From UTCHB3 sp008363265 (GTDB taxonomy: Bacteria; Bacteroidota; Ignavibacteria; Ignavibacteriales; Ignavibacteriaceae): a stretch of DNA of 64,000 nucleotides. This document shows, piece by piece, positions 53,051 through 63,200 of the stretch. The notes beneath the pieces were generated by a model. That model did not search any database. It saw only the letters and a program-made list of their open reading frames with translations, and was not told the DNA's origin. The position numbers were made by a program, and so were the translations under genes. Location: positions 310,001 through 374,000 of the forward strand of contig BTUW01000001.1 of NCBI GenBank assembly GCA_045863055.1, in the 5' to 3' direction. How positions within the stretch are numbered: position 1 is the first letter of the stretch; each line of letters begins with the position of its first letter.

Positions 53051-54082
53051 TCAGACTCTCTTTTTCAGCGAGTCGCGGAGAGTTTTTACTCTTTTTAACC
53101 TGTCGGCGAGTTTCTTTTTGTCGTGCGAGTTGAAATTATTTATGGCGAGTATCTCTTCACACAGTTTGAGGGCTTCTTTGTACATCTTCAGCTTTTCATA
53201 ATTCATCGCCATTTTATGCTTCAGCGTCACAATGTTGAAGTAGTAGTAGTTCGTCGTGGCCGGAAACTGGGAGAGTATTACACGGTAAACATCTATCGCT
53301 TTCTTGCGGTCGATCTCTTCAAGCGCGCGTGCTTTCGTCCACTTGATTATCCTGTTACCGGGTGCCTTGCGCAACACATCATCGCAGAGGCTGACTGCCT
53401 TCGCGTACTGTTTTGTGTCGATGTATATCCATGCAAGCGAATTGGCGAGAAGGAAATCGTTGTATGAGTAGAATTTCCGGTTACGCTCAAGTATTTTTAT
53501 CGCCTGTTCCGAGTTATCTTCAACGAATGGCAGCCACGAGAGGTCCTTGGTTTTGCTGCTCTTCCAATAGTCGAAGATCGCCATGGCTGAACCCGCTTCA
53601 TAGAATTTTTTGTCGAGCGTCGAACACTTTTCAAAATACTTCAGTGCATCCGTGCCGGTCTTGAATACTCCAAACCAGTCTTCCTGAATAAAGTCGTAGT
53701 ATGCCTCGAACGCGTAAACCATGGCAGCAGCGTAGTTGTGCCATACGTTCTTGCTGTTCGCGTCCATCAGGTCATCAGTCAGGTCTTCGGCCCGTTCAAG
53801 CTTGTCGAGTATGTAAGCCCTGTTGAAGGGAACACCCCAGTCGAAACCCTTAACTATTTCAACGGCCGCGAGATAGAGGGGCCCGAAGGGATTCTTAGGG
53901 TGATATTTCTCAAGTCTTGTGAATACAGCTTTCGCGCTGTCATACCTGGCACCTGCGAGGAAGTTTATTCCACGCTCCATCAGTGAGTGGACATTGGCAT
54001 CGGGGTATTTCTGCGGAAGTATATCAGCAGTGAAAAAAAAGATCAGCAAGACCGGGACAATGAGGATTCTACGGAGAAACAA
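53051..54082 (-). CDS. Secreted TPR-repeat protein
   Basis: 343 residues, signal peptide to about ILPQ. Several TPR-like helix pairs from ~28 to the end (YDSAKAVFTRLEKYHPKNPF, KQYAKAVSLCDDVLRKAPGN, LKMYKEALKLCEEILAINNF). Likely a periplasmic protein-interaction scaffold. It starts 3 nt after the flavoprotein gene and ends the long co-directional run. Confidence 0.8.
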   Translation of the reverse strand: MFLRRILIVPVLLIFFFTADILPQKYPDANVHSLMERGINFLAGARYDSAKAVFTRLEKYHPKNPFGPLYLAAVEIVKGFDWGVPFNRAYILDKLERAEDLTDDLMDANSKNVWHNYAAAMVYAFEAYYDFIQEDWFGVFKTGTDALKYFEKCSTLDKKFYEAGSAMAIFDYWKSSKTKDLSWLPFVEDNSEQAIKILERNRKFYSYNDFLLANSLAWIYIDTKQYAKAVSLCDDVLRKAPGNRIIKWTKARALEEIDRKKAIDVYRVILSQFPATTNYYYFNIVTLKHKMAMNYEKLKMYKEALKLCEEILAINNFNSHDKKKLADRLKRVKTLRDSLKKRV

Positions 54083-54085
54083 AAC

Positions 54086-55438
54086 TTACCTGCTTTTTTG
54101 TACTGCCTTGATCGCAAGGCTCTCAATTAAATTCTTGAATGGTGACAATGTCGGGGTGTAGTTATAATGGCCATGCCGCAGATCGGTGACCTTTAGTCCG
54201 GCTTTGATCGCAATCGCGATGATATCGCAGTAACCTGAAACCTCCGGACCGCCGAAGAAGCCCGCGCCAAGTATTCTGCCGTCGTTACCAATGAGCAGCT
54301 TCCCAAAAACTTTGTGAGTTCCCGGCATCACATGAACGAGCGAGTCGGCAATGGCTGTCACACTCCGGTATGGTATACGGAGTTCGTCCAGTGTTTTGAT
54401 ACACTTTCCGGTTTTCGTGGCGTACTTGTCGAAAATCCTGACAGCTGTGTTCCTGAGAACCGGATACATAAAATCGTTCCCGCCGGCGGCGTTCGCCCCG
54501 GCGACATATCCTCCATCGCGTGCCGCGACCGCCTGAGGAAGGTAAACGTGTCTGCCCGTTACAGTATCTTTCAGTTCGACGCAATCACCGGCCGCAAAAA
54601 TGTATGGATCCGAAGTTCGCATCCGGTTATCCACCTTGATGCCACCCCTCACGCCCAGATCAAGCCCGGCCTTCCTGGCGAGAGTGGTTTCAGGCTCAAT
54701 GCCAATGCTGACAATAACTCCGTCGATCTCTTTTAACCGGCCGTCGATTTTAATTTTGTTTACCTTCGAACCATCGCTGAAAACTTTTAGCTCAGACAGG
54801 TTTCCGATAAATTCAACCCCATACCGGAGAAGGGTTTCTTTTATAAGTTCTCTCACTTCATTATCGAAACCTGACGCGGGAAGTGCCTCCCTGTCGGTCA
54901 GTATTACCTCATTCCCCTTTTTCACCAATGCTTCGGTGAATTCGAGTCCCGCGTAGGCGGCTCCAACTACAAGCCATTTCTGTCCGGTAATTTCGCCGGA
55001 GGAAAGTAGCACTTCAGCATCTTCAATATTTTTTACGTAGTGAACATTACGGAACCCGGGTGGGAGATCAGGATGTAACCGGCTTTTGGCACCTGTCGCA
55101 ATAATGAGACGGTCGTAAGACATTTCATACTTCGTGCCGTTGCTTTCAACCTGAAGGAGCCGCTGACGCGGAGATATGCCGTTAACCACGGTACCGGTAA
55201 GTACATCGACATCATAATGTCGCTTAAAATCTTCCGGAGTGAAAAATACGAGCTTTTCAGCCGACTCCACTTCACCGGAAACAAGGTAAGGGATCTCGCA
55301 TGTGCCGGTAGATATGTACCTGCCGGCCTCGATCATCGTAATTCTGGCTTCGGGGTTCTCACGCCGTGCCTTGGCTGCCGCGGCCGGACCCGCAGCCCTG
55401 CCGCCAACAATTACGATTTGCTTGATCAAGTGCTTCAT
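54086..55438 (-). CDS. FAD-dependent pyridine nucleotide-disulfide oxidoreductase (CoA-disulfide reductase/NADH oxidase-like)
   Basis: 450 residues. FAD-binding VIVGGRAAGPAAAAKA at the N-terminus, single redox Cys47 in STGTCEIPYL (CoADR/NOX/NPX position), NAD-binding VVGAAYAGLEFTEAL, and IFAAGDCVE for the second FAD contact. The single-Cys family reduces CoA disulfide, persulfides or O2. Motif STGTC-E differs from the usual SxGxCGxPY. Its ATG overlaps the der stop codon. Confidence 0.85.
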   Translation of the reverse strand: MKHLIKQIVIVGGRAAGPAAAAKARRENPEARITMIEAGRYISTGTCEIPYLVSGEVESAEKLVFFTPEDFKRHYDVDVLTGTVVNGISPRQRLLQVESNGTKYEMSYDRLIIATGAKSRLHPDLPPGFRNVHYVKNIEDAEVLLSSGEITGQKWLVVGAAYAGLEFTEALVKKGNEVILTDREALPASGFDNEVRELIKETLLRYGVEFIGNLSELKVFSDGSKVNKIKIDGRLKEIDGVIVSIGIEPETTLARKAGLDLGVRGGIKVDNRMRTSDPYIFAAGDCVELKDTVTGRHVYLPQAVAARDGGYVAGANAAGGNDFMYPVLRNTAVRIFDKYATKTGKCIKTLDELRIPYRSVTAIADSLVHVMPGTHKVFGKLLIGNDGRILGAGFFGGPEVSGYCDIIAIAIKAGLKVTDLRHGHYNYTPTLSPFKNLIESLAIKAVQKSR

Positions 55439-56748
55439 TATTTTTCTTTAAATGAGATCGTAAAGGGAACGCCTTTGAATCCAAAATGCCGTCTGATCGC
55501 CTTCTCGAGGTAACGGCGGTACTGATCGGAAATATTTTTCGGATAGTTGCAAAAGAAAAGAAAAACAGGATAATTATCACCCACCTGGGTCACAAATTTT
55601 ATCTTTACTTCTTTTCCGGTGTGGGTCGAAGGTGGAGGATAGGCTTCTATTTCCTTCAGCATCACATCGTTAAGCTCGCTGGTCGTGATCTTCTTGTGCC
55701 TCTCCTGCTGTATCTCCTTGGCCATGTCGATGAGTTTGTATATCCTCTGCTTTGTAAGGGCCGAGATGAAAATAACCGGGAAATAGTCGTATTTGCCGAG
55801 TTTCTGGATGAGGGCCTTTTCATAAAACTTGGCGGTGTTACTGTCTTTCTCAACCAGATCCCACTTGTTTATCGCGATTATCACTCCCTTCCGTCGCTGG
55901 ATGGCTTCCTCAAGAATCTTCTGCTCCTGCGACTCAAAACCCTGAACAGCGTCAACCAGAAGAACCACAATGTGTGAGTCGGCGATCGCCCTCAAGGTTC
56001 TGACAGATGAATAGTACTCAATGTTTTCCTTGATCCTCGATTTTTTTCTCAGACCGGCTGTGTCCACAATGGTTATCTCTTCACCGTAATACTTTATTAT
56101 ACTGTCGATCGAATCACGGGTTGTTCCCGGAATATCGGTAACTATGCTTCTGTCGGCCCCGAGAAGCGCGTTTGTCAGTGATGACTTCCCGACGTTCGGT
56201 CTTCCTACGAAAGCGATCCTGAGGCCCTCATCGAGCGGATCTTCCTCAGCATTGGGGAATCCCTCAACCACCACTTCAAGGAAGTCTCCGGTCTGCCGGC
56301 CGTTAAGCGCGGAGATCGGATGCGGGTCGCCGAAACCGAGTTCATAAAATTCGTGGATGTTCTGCTCAAGTTTTTCAGAGTCGATCTTGTTAACGCAAAG
56401 AATGGTTCTCTTCCCTGAGGAACGGAGCAGTTCAGCGATGGTTTCATCGATCGGAAGGAGTCCCGTGCGTCCGTCAACCACAAATATTATCCTGTCGGCC
56501 TCGATAAGAGCAATCTCGACCTGCTCCCTTATCGCAGCCTCAAATTGGTCGGGCGAATCAGGGACGTAACCGCCGGTATCAATAAGTCTGAAGCGCTTCA
56601 TGTTCCAGTCGACGAAACCAAACTGACGGTCGCGGGTCACACCGCTCTGATCGTCAACGATCGCATCTTTCGTGCCTGTAAGTCTGTTAAAAAGTGTCGA
56701 TTTACCGACATTCGGCCTTCCGACGATTACAACTAAATTCTCTCTCAT
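55438..56748 (-). CDS. der: Ribosome biogenesis GTPase Der (EngA)
   Basis: 436 residues, two tandem GTPase domains, each with G1 GRPNVGKS (10-17 and ~185), G3 DTGG / DTAG, and G4 NKID / NKWD, then a C-terminal KH-like domain. Essential for 50S assembly. Placed between an SGNH gene (9 nt) and the flavoprotein (overlap). Confidence 0.96.
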   Translation of the reverse strand: MRENLVVIVGRPNVGKSTLFNRLTGTKDAIVDDQSGVTRDRQFGFVDWNMKRFRLIDTGGYVPDSPDQFEAAIREQVEIALIEADRIIFVVDGRTGLLPIDETIAELLRSSGKRTILCVNKIDSEKLEQNIHEFYELGFGDPHPISALNGRQTGDFLEVVVEGFPNAEEDPLDEGLRIAFVGRPNVGKSSLTNALLGADRSIVTDIPGTTRDSIDSIIKYYGEEITIVDTAGLRKKSRIKENIEYYSSVRTLRAIADSHIVVLLVDAVQGFESQEQKILEEAIQRRKGVIIAINKWDLVEKDSNTAKFYEKALIQKLGKYDYFPVIFISALTKQRIYKLIDMAKEIQQERHKKITTSELNDVMLKEIEAYPPPSTHTGKEVKIKFVTQVGDNYPVFLFFCNYPKNISDQYRRYLEKAIRRHFGFKGVPFTISFKEK

Positions 56749-56757
56749 TACAATTTT

Positions 56758-57789
56758 CTATCTCTTGAAATCTTTTTTAAACTGATCGATCACGGTCTTC
56801 GTGATGATCTCACCACCACCCGGGGCGAAATGAATTCCGTCCCTGCCCCGTGCGTATACTTTTTTTCCGCCAAAATTAACGTACTCTGCATATTTTCCCG
56901 CCCCGTTGCTTAATATATCGATAGTCGGTATGAACTTTCCGTTCTTGAACCGGGCGGTCTCCTCCTCGAACACCTTCGTAAGGTTTTTCATCTTCTTGTC
57001 GAAAAACGGCGAAAGCATCGCCGGCATTCCGAGCCAGTAGAATCTGACTGAATTGCTCGACATCATCGATGCAAATGCGTTCACCTTGCCGCGGTAAACT
57101 TCACGCCAGGCATCACTTCCATAGCTGATGTCTTTGCCGTTGATCCGTATCCCCTGCCCATCATTAGCACCTATCATCAGAACGATCAGGTGATACTTTT
57201 TCCCTTTGCAGAGCTCTTCAAGTTTCTTGAACCAATCGAAATAATCCTGCCGGACGAGTCCTGTTGAATTCTTTCCGAAATACGTGACTTCAACATCTCC
57301 AAGCTCTTTGAATCTTTTCTTCAGGACATCTCCCAGACCGACATTGAGCATCGAATCACCGATAAGCAATATCTGAAGCACAGTACCCGGTGCAAAACTG
57401 ATCTCTTCCTCTTTGGGAAGTGTTGTCTGCGAGTCAACGCTGGCGGCAAGCACTTTATCCGGCTTGGCCAGCATCGCCTTGAGCCAAGGGTAATCATCCG
57501 GGGATAGTCCCCTGGAAGGATCACCGTCAAAAATCTCCCGGTAACCGAGACCCGCGAATTCCCGGTATCCCTCACCAATTTCGTGCCCGAGTCTCGTGTA
57601 AGGTACAAATGTGCAGACCGCGTATACAGGCTCATAAATTTCAAGAAGCGTCGCTTTTATCCCGGTGTGATCACCCATGCTCCGGATCCACTTCATCATG
57701 TTGTTCGAATTGAAGAAGAAAAGGAAGACGGCTACCACCATCATCATGTTCACTATCGTACCGGGTCTGTACTCTCTGGCTTTTTTCAT
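56758..57789 (-). CDS. SGNH hydrolase of the DUF459 type
   Basis: 343 residues. N-terminal hydrophobic segment (~12-30). Ser nucleophile in LLIGDSMLNVGLG, block III VLMIGANDGQG, C-terminal GRDGIHFAPGG with Asp and His, so all catalytic positions are intact. Related proteins act on cell-surface polysaccharides or peptidoglycan as esterases or acyltransferases. It follows the MBOAT-like gene by 9 nt; SGNH-MBOAT pairs commonly O-acylate surface polymers. Confidence 0.83.
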   Translation of the reverse strand: MKKAREYRPGTIVNMMMVVAVFLFFFNSNNMMKWIRSMGDHTGIKATLLEIYEPVYAVCTFVPYTRLGHEIGEGYREFAGLGYREIFDGDPSRGLSPDDYPWLKAMLAKPDKVLAASVDSQTTLPKEEEISFAPGTVLQILLIGDSMLNVGLGDVLKKRFKELGDVEVTYFGKNSTGLVRQDYFDWFKKLEELCKGKKYHLIVLMIGANDGQGIRINGKDISYGSDAWREVYRGKVNAFASMMSSNSVRFYWLGMPAMLSPFFDKKMKNLTKVFEEETARFKNGKFIPTIDILSNGAGKYAEYVNFGGKKVYARGRDGIHFAPGGGEIITKTVIDQFKKDFKR

Positions 57790-57798
57790 GTTCCGGCC

Positions 57799-59235
57799 TT
57801 AAAAAGCAAAATGAAGAAGGTTCGGAAAATTGCCCGTGCCAAGACTGCTGATGAGAACCACAATGAATCCTATCACAACAGCCTGAGTGAGCGGATGCAG
57901 CCATGATAGCCTTTCGACCCATACGCTGCTCCAGCCGTGCGGAATGAACTGAACCGCGAATCCCCAAAGCACCACGGTCAATAGCAGAGCATCTGTCTGA
58001 ATGGCTGAACTGCTGAAACTGAACAATGCCCCGAAAACCCCGAATGCCTCAGGTACACTCCCCGCCCGGAGAAACACCAGAGTAAATGATACGACGGAGA
58101 TCGTGTAGATCACTGCAAGTACTTTTTTCAGTGGTGAGTATCGAGTAGTGAGTGGCGAGGAGAGTGGCGAGTTCTCAGTAGAGAGTGGCGAGGATATCAG
58201 CTTCTTCTCTATCAACAGAACCGCGGCTGCGATCGCTCCGAGAAGCAGGGCGTTGAATCCGGAACCGTACCACAAACCGCCCAGAAATGCCGGGAAGGCC
58301 AACAAAATCCACTCCCTTTCACCTGCCCATGAACGGAGCGGTGAGGCTACATATTTTTTTAGCCAGCCTGTATATGTGCTGTTAAAACTCTTAATAAACC
58401 CTTTGAAACTTCCGGCGGTAAAGGGACGTTCGTAATTTGAGTCAAGCTCAAAACCGAGAAGAAGAGAAACTCCACGACCTGTGTCAAACAGTCCGCTAAG
58501 GTTCCAGTAGAACTGTAGTGTGAAGGCAAATACTGCAACAACAGCATCGAACGAAGAAAATCCGGCTGGAGAATTAAAGAACGGGTCTACGATCCTGACC
58601 GCGAGATAATTTGCAAGGACAACTTTCTTGAACAAACCCCTTAAAATGAAATAAAATGCCCTCGAAGCATCTATCCTCTCGACAGAGAGCGCTGTTCCGA
58701 TACCGGAAAGAAACCTGGAGTTATTAACGAGTGGCCCGGCGACCAGCTTTGGAAAGTAAGTTACCAGCAGCAGCACATCCTCGAAAGGCACCTCATCAAC
58801 TATCTCCCTCCTGTAAATATCGATCAAATATCCTGTTGCCTGAAGTGTGAAGAAAATTACACCATACGTCATGTAACCACCGGCGGAGGTCAGTGACAGC
58901 GGATCACCCGGGGAAACCGCGAGCAACCTCTCCAAACCGCTCACATTTCCTGTCTTGGCAACCAAAAGCAGAACCAGATTGAGGCTTATCCCGGCGGTTA
59001 GAAGGTTCCTTCTCACGATCTGATCGGTTGTCTGAAGAATAGCCCGGCCAAAATACCACGTTGAAAGGGATGAAACCATCAGGAAGAGCGCGAGTATCTT
59101 GCTCCCGTATCCAAGAAAGACGATACCGGCTATTATGAGGATGTATTTCCGCACCAGCGGCAATTTTACTGCCGACCAGCCCGCGAAAAAAACTGCTATT
59201 AAAAGAATTCCAAATTCAAGGCTCTGGAACAGCAT
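57799..59235 (-). CDS. MBOAT-family membrane protein lacking catalytic histidines
   Basis: 478 residues, about ten or more hydrophobic segments. AlgI/DltB-type landmarks: FPKLVAGPLVNNSRFL, LLLGFELDSNYERPF, then FIKSFNSTYTGWLKKYVASPL aligning with the FWRRWHISLSTWLRDYLYIPL block, and GGLWYGSGFN aligning with GGLWHGA. Both positions that are His in active AlgI-type MBOATs are Asn and Tyr here. Probably inactive or altered in chemistry. Residues ~348-369 are a Ser/Pro/Leu stretch encoded by a 7-bp satellite (see 58130). Confidence 0.8.
   Translation of the reverse strand: MLFQSLEFGILLIAVFFAGWSAVKLPLVRKYILIIAGIVFLGYGSKILALFLMVSSLSTWYFGRAILQTTDQIVRRNLLTAGISLNLVLLLVAKTGNVSGLERLLAVSPGDPLSLTSAGGYMTYGVIFFTLQATGYLIDIYRREIVDEVPFEDVLLLVTYFPKLVAGPLVNNSRFLSGIGTALSVERIDASRAFYFILRGLFKKVVLANYLAVRIVDPFFNSPAGFSSFDAVVAVFAFTLQFYWNLSGLFDTGRGVSLLLGFELDSNYERPFTAGSFKGFIKSFNSTYTGWLKKYVASPLRSWAGEREWILLAFPAFLGGLWYGSGFNALLLGAIAAAVLLIEKKLISSPLSTENSPLSSPLTTRYSPLKKVLAVIYTISVVSFTLVFLRAGSVPEAFGVFGALFSFSSSAIQTDALLLTVVLWGFAVQFIPHGWSSVWVERLSWLHPLTQAVVIGFIVVLISSLGTGNFPNLLHFAF
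58130..58194. repeat. Degenerate 7-bp satellite (GAGTGGY) inside the MBOAT gene
   Basis: The plus strand reads AGTGGTG AGTATCG AGTAGTG AGTGGCG ... AGTAGAG AGTGGCG, a degenerate 7-nt period of consensus GAGTGGY. It encodes a Ser-Pro-Leu-Ser stretch in the minus-strand gene. The same satellite recurs at 60061-60146 on the opposite strand. Confidence 0.75.
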
Positions 59236-59258
59236 CAGTTGACTTCTATCAAATTATA

Positions 59259-60209
59259 TCAGAACCTCCAGCTGACGTTCAGTTTAGGAATAAATTCGAT
59301 CTCCATCGCGGTGTTGATGATCTCGGAAGAAACACGCATGTTCATCGTCAGATTCTTGTTGAAAACTGCTGACGACCAGGCTGCCTCACCAGCAGCGAGG
59401 ATGTGATTGATAACAACAAACACGACAAATCTGCTCGAAGCATTATAAAAATCGTTTGCTTCCCCCCTCATGGTGCTGTACCCGAGGAACATGGGAGTCA
59501 AGTTCGAGTTGTATTCAGGGGTGTTGTCGTTCAACTGATCCCTCCAACCGTGATTGTACTGGGGGTATTTGCCGATCAGTTCATAATACTGCTGCTCACC
59601 GTACCGGGGCAGTTTGTGTGAAAATCTCCCTTCAAGGTGATTAAGCTCCGACCAGTTAACCCTCTCCCACGGCTTGAGCGCCGTGTTCGGATCGATGGTT
59701 ATGTTCCCGTCAGGGAGTCCAAGCGCGGTCCTGTTCGTCAGCAGCCATTCGGCATACTTCACAACGCTCCAGTTCTGATCGGCATATGACTCAAATTCAG
59801 CGGTCTTGTCGTCACCTTTTTTATTGTAGAGAATTGCTGCCGTGATCAAACCTGCTTCGAGACCGAGGAAAATCGCTGATTTCCAGAAATCTCCATTATA
59901 AAGCTGGCCCGCACCGGGAACTGCAGCCGAGAGAAGTGTGGCCAGAAAAACCGACTTTTTCTCAGGTGAGAGATTCAACTTCGCCTCCGGAGTCGCCTCA
60001 AACTTCTCCATCAGCATCCTTGCATCCGTCTTCAGATCACCCGTAAGCTGTAGTTTGGACTCCTCACCACTCGCCACTCTTAACTCACTACCGATCTCAC
60101 CACTCACCACTCTTTCCTCACCACTCGCTACTCCCCACTCCCTACTGAATTGCGCAAAAGCAGGAAGAGTGAAGAGAATCATTACAGCTACTACAAAAAT
60201 CTTTTTCAT
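59259..60209 (-). CDS. DUF5683-like protein with repeat-derived N-terminal insert
   Basis: 316 residues from ATG 60209, which follows GAGGAATCAGG and gives a signal peptide to about FAQ (20); an in-frame start 14 codons earlier is less likely. Residues 23-51 are a VASGE/VVSGE repeat encoded by the 7-bp satellite at 60061-60146. The rest has two membrane-like helices in the DUF5683 pattern (LSAAVPGAGQLYNGDFWKSA, GLEAGLITAAILYN). Unknown function; probably an outer-membrane-associated envelope protein. Confidence 0.7.
   Translation of the reverse strand: MKKIFVVAVMILFTLPAFAQFSREWGVASGEERVVSGEIGSELRVASGEESKLQLTGDLKTDARMLMEKFEATPEAKLNLSPEKKSVFLATLLSAAVPGAGQLYNGDFWKSAIFLGLEAGLITAAILYNKKGDDKTAEFESYADQNWSVVKYAEWLLTNRTALGLPDGNITIDPNTALKPWERVNWSELNHLEGRFSHKLPRYGEQQYYELIGKYPQYNHGWRDQLNDNTPEYNSNLTPMFLGYSTMRGEANDFYNASSRFVVFVVINHILAAGEAAWSSAVFNKNLTMNMRVSSEIINTAMEIEFIPKLNVSWRF
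60061..60146 (-). repeat. Degenerate 7-bp satellite (GAGTGGY) inside the DUF5683-like gene
   Basis: On the minus strand: GAGTGGG GAGTAGC GAGTGGT GAGGAAA GAGTGGT GAGTGGT GAGATCG and further degenerate copies to GAGTGGT. Because 7 is not a multiple of 3 the reading frame cycles, giving a (V/A)SGE peptide repeat. Same consensus as 58130-58194, opposite orientation. Confidence 0.8.
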
Positions 60210-60219
60210 CCTGATTCCT

Positions 60220-63200
60220 CTAAATATCAAATCCAAAAAGTACCCCGCCATAGAAATGCCATTCTTTACCGTACTTTACGATCTCACCGGTTTGAGCCAT
60301 CTTCGATACCTGATCGAATCCGTACGCAGCAGAAAAGAATACCGCTGTCGGGAAGAGATAGAACGAGTTAAGCGAAAGCCTCAGCTCCGCGCCTGCTCCC
60401 TTTACAAGGTTACCTGACTCAGCGAGATTCCCGGTCCACGCATTACCCACATCTCCGAAAACAGACAGGTAGATCTTGTCGAGGTAAAGGTGACCGAATT
60501 TGTAGTCGATCTCCTTGAACAACGGCAGCCTGTAAGTAAGATTCGCGTACACAATTTCATTACCGCTTATCGAATAGAACGGGTAGGCTTTCATACCGAT
60601 CAGCCCGCCGAGAAAGAAGTCGAAGAAATCAGGCACCGGAGGTCCGAAGATCGTTCCGGCTCTAACCTTGGCGGACAGAGTATGTCCCTTGAAGGTCTCG
60701 AATGAGTAACCGGCGTTTACTTCAAGGCGGTGGAAATCAAAATTCTTGTACTGAGCCACCAGTAAACCATCTTCAACGGTATATTCACCGTCGGGGTTGA
60801 ACCGGTTCATCTCATAATCATATCTGATCTCAAGACTGCTCCCGATCGGATTGATATCCATATCCCGGTTCGGTTTTTTGTAGTCGGTCTTGTAAGTGAC
60901 CCTGAAATTGCTTCCGATCAGATAAGTATCGTTAAAAGTCGGGTACAGATCGGTAGTGTTCGGTATTATGAAACTTCCGATACTGGCGGTATAGCTGCTG
61001 AAAATGTAGCGGAGCTCAAGGTCTTTGGTCTTGGCAAAAAGTTTGTGCCGGGCTATGATATCAACCTCAAAAAGGTTGTAGGTTACATCGGTTGATGTTT
61101 TCGGAAGTTCATCGAAATAGATCTCTACATCAGCTTTACGGGTAACGTTGTAAACCTCGATCCCAAGATCGGGATACAGCCCCAGAGCCGGAAGAAGCGG
61201 AAGCTTGTTCCTGTAATCGAAACTGAGGAAGAGGTCTCTCTCCCCTCTCAGGTTGATCGAACCGCCACCGAAGATACTGAATCTGTTCAGCATATCGGAA
61301 GAACTTACATAAAGTCCGGGTTTTATCTTTTCGATCGCGTTGTTGGTCGTGCTGTAGTTGTCGTACCGCACGAACGGAAAAATACTGAGCCTTGAAAAAG
61401 CCCCTGAATACTTTGTTTTCGCGGTATCGGGGTATTCATAGTCGTTGAATCTCTTCAGTCTGTCCCAGTCAAATTTCTTGGTATCAGCGAACGGTTTCTC
61501 CATATCAAGCGGTGGATCATCGCGCTTTACGTAACGCTTGGTTTCATCAACCTTTGCCTGTTCTTCCAACTTCAGATGGAAAATTTTATAGCCGCCGGAA
61601 GTGTAACCCGCGTAGGTGATGTTTCCGTTCGCGTCAACAGCCGGCATGAAGGCACCACCGGTAACGTTTGTCACTCTCCTGCTTTGTGATGAGGCCTTGT
61701 CGTAGAGATAGAGGTTAAAGATACCCGTCTCAGAAGAAGCATAGAGTATCTTTCCATCCTGTGTCTCAACCGCGCTTCTCTCATCACCGGGGGTCTGCAG
61801 AACAAAAGTAACCGGTCCACCATCCACGGGAACTGTCGCCAAATCACGTCCGTGATGATACTGATAGTCGAAAAAGACAGCACGTGAGTCACGGGAGAAC
61901 TTGGGATTGTATACCTGTTCACCATTGGAGTAAAATGTTAGCTGTTTGAAGTTCTTCCCTTCAATATCCACCATTCCGACATTCGTTGTGCCGTCTTTCT
62001 GAAAAAGAAAAACTATCTTACTCCCGTCGGGTGAAACTGAAGGCATGTTCGCCCTCATGTTATAGGTTAGACGGGTTCCTTTATCTGCTTTTCTGTCATA
62101 AACATAGAGATCGTGTACTTTGTAGTCGAACGGATTGTCGTCACCCAGTTTCGAGTAGATCATTTTATCCGCTCCCGGCACTTCAGCGTAAGTCGATCTT
62201 ACTCCCGGAATCAGTAGTTTCTCTTCTTTTGAAGCAATATCGTACTCATAAAGGGCTGTCGGAGAGAAATAATCACTTGTCTTGTTCGAAATGTAGTATA
62301 TCTTCTTCCCGTCCGCGGAAAATGACGGGTAAAAATTGCCGAAACCTGTGGGTCCAACCATCTCACCGGCAACTTTGTTATCGAGAACAGGGGCGATCCG
62401 CTCACCGTAATCTTTCCTTAAGAATGTTGCCCATTCGTTGTAAAGTTCTTTTCCGTCCATTCCCAGAATATCTTTTGCCGCCGCATCGAAAGAGAAATGC
62501 GTAAGCTTTCCGAGCGATCTGGTAAGTTTCATCAGTTTGTCTTCACCATACTTCTGAGCGATGTATTTGGTGAGGGCAAAACCTGAATTGTAAACCGACT
62601 CATTCCCGAGACTGGTTTTCTCGAAAACACCCATCTGATTCCACGTCAGCATGTTACTGTCGAGAACATAAGAGCGGAGGATCATGTCGCGGTGAGCGTC
62701 CCAGTTGTCGTAATCGAACTCTTTTCTCATGTACTGGGCGGTTCCCTCCGCGAACCAAGCGGGCATGTTAAGCATCGCGAGGGGGTATGAGGCAATTACA
62801 TTGGGGAAACCATAAAGAATATCAGGGCGGCGTTTATCCTCGTAGTTCAAAACCTGAAGATAAACTGCAGGAACCGAGCGTGTCGTTTTCAGCGAGGCCT
62901 GTATCTGCACCATGTGGGTAAATTCATGCGAGATAACATTCCGAAGCCAGTGATGGGAGCCACGTAGATCAAAATCAAGCGCGCTTGTCCATATCTCTAT
63001 CTTGTTGTCGAAGAAATAGGTCGCGCCGTTCGAGTAATCATCAATATCTTTTACAACGTAGTGGACCTTGTCAGGGTAATAGTCGTAAAGTGAACAGACG
63101 GGATCCCAGACTTCCTCCGCGATCTTGAGTATCACCCTTGCAGTGCGTTCGGCCCCTTCATGAAAATGAACCTCGACATTCTTCCCCTTTATCGTGTACC

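Noticed and set aside
58130..60146. Satellite arrays as CRISPR
   Set aside because: The unit is 7 nt without spacers and lies inside coding genes.
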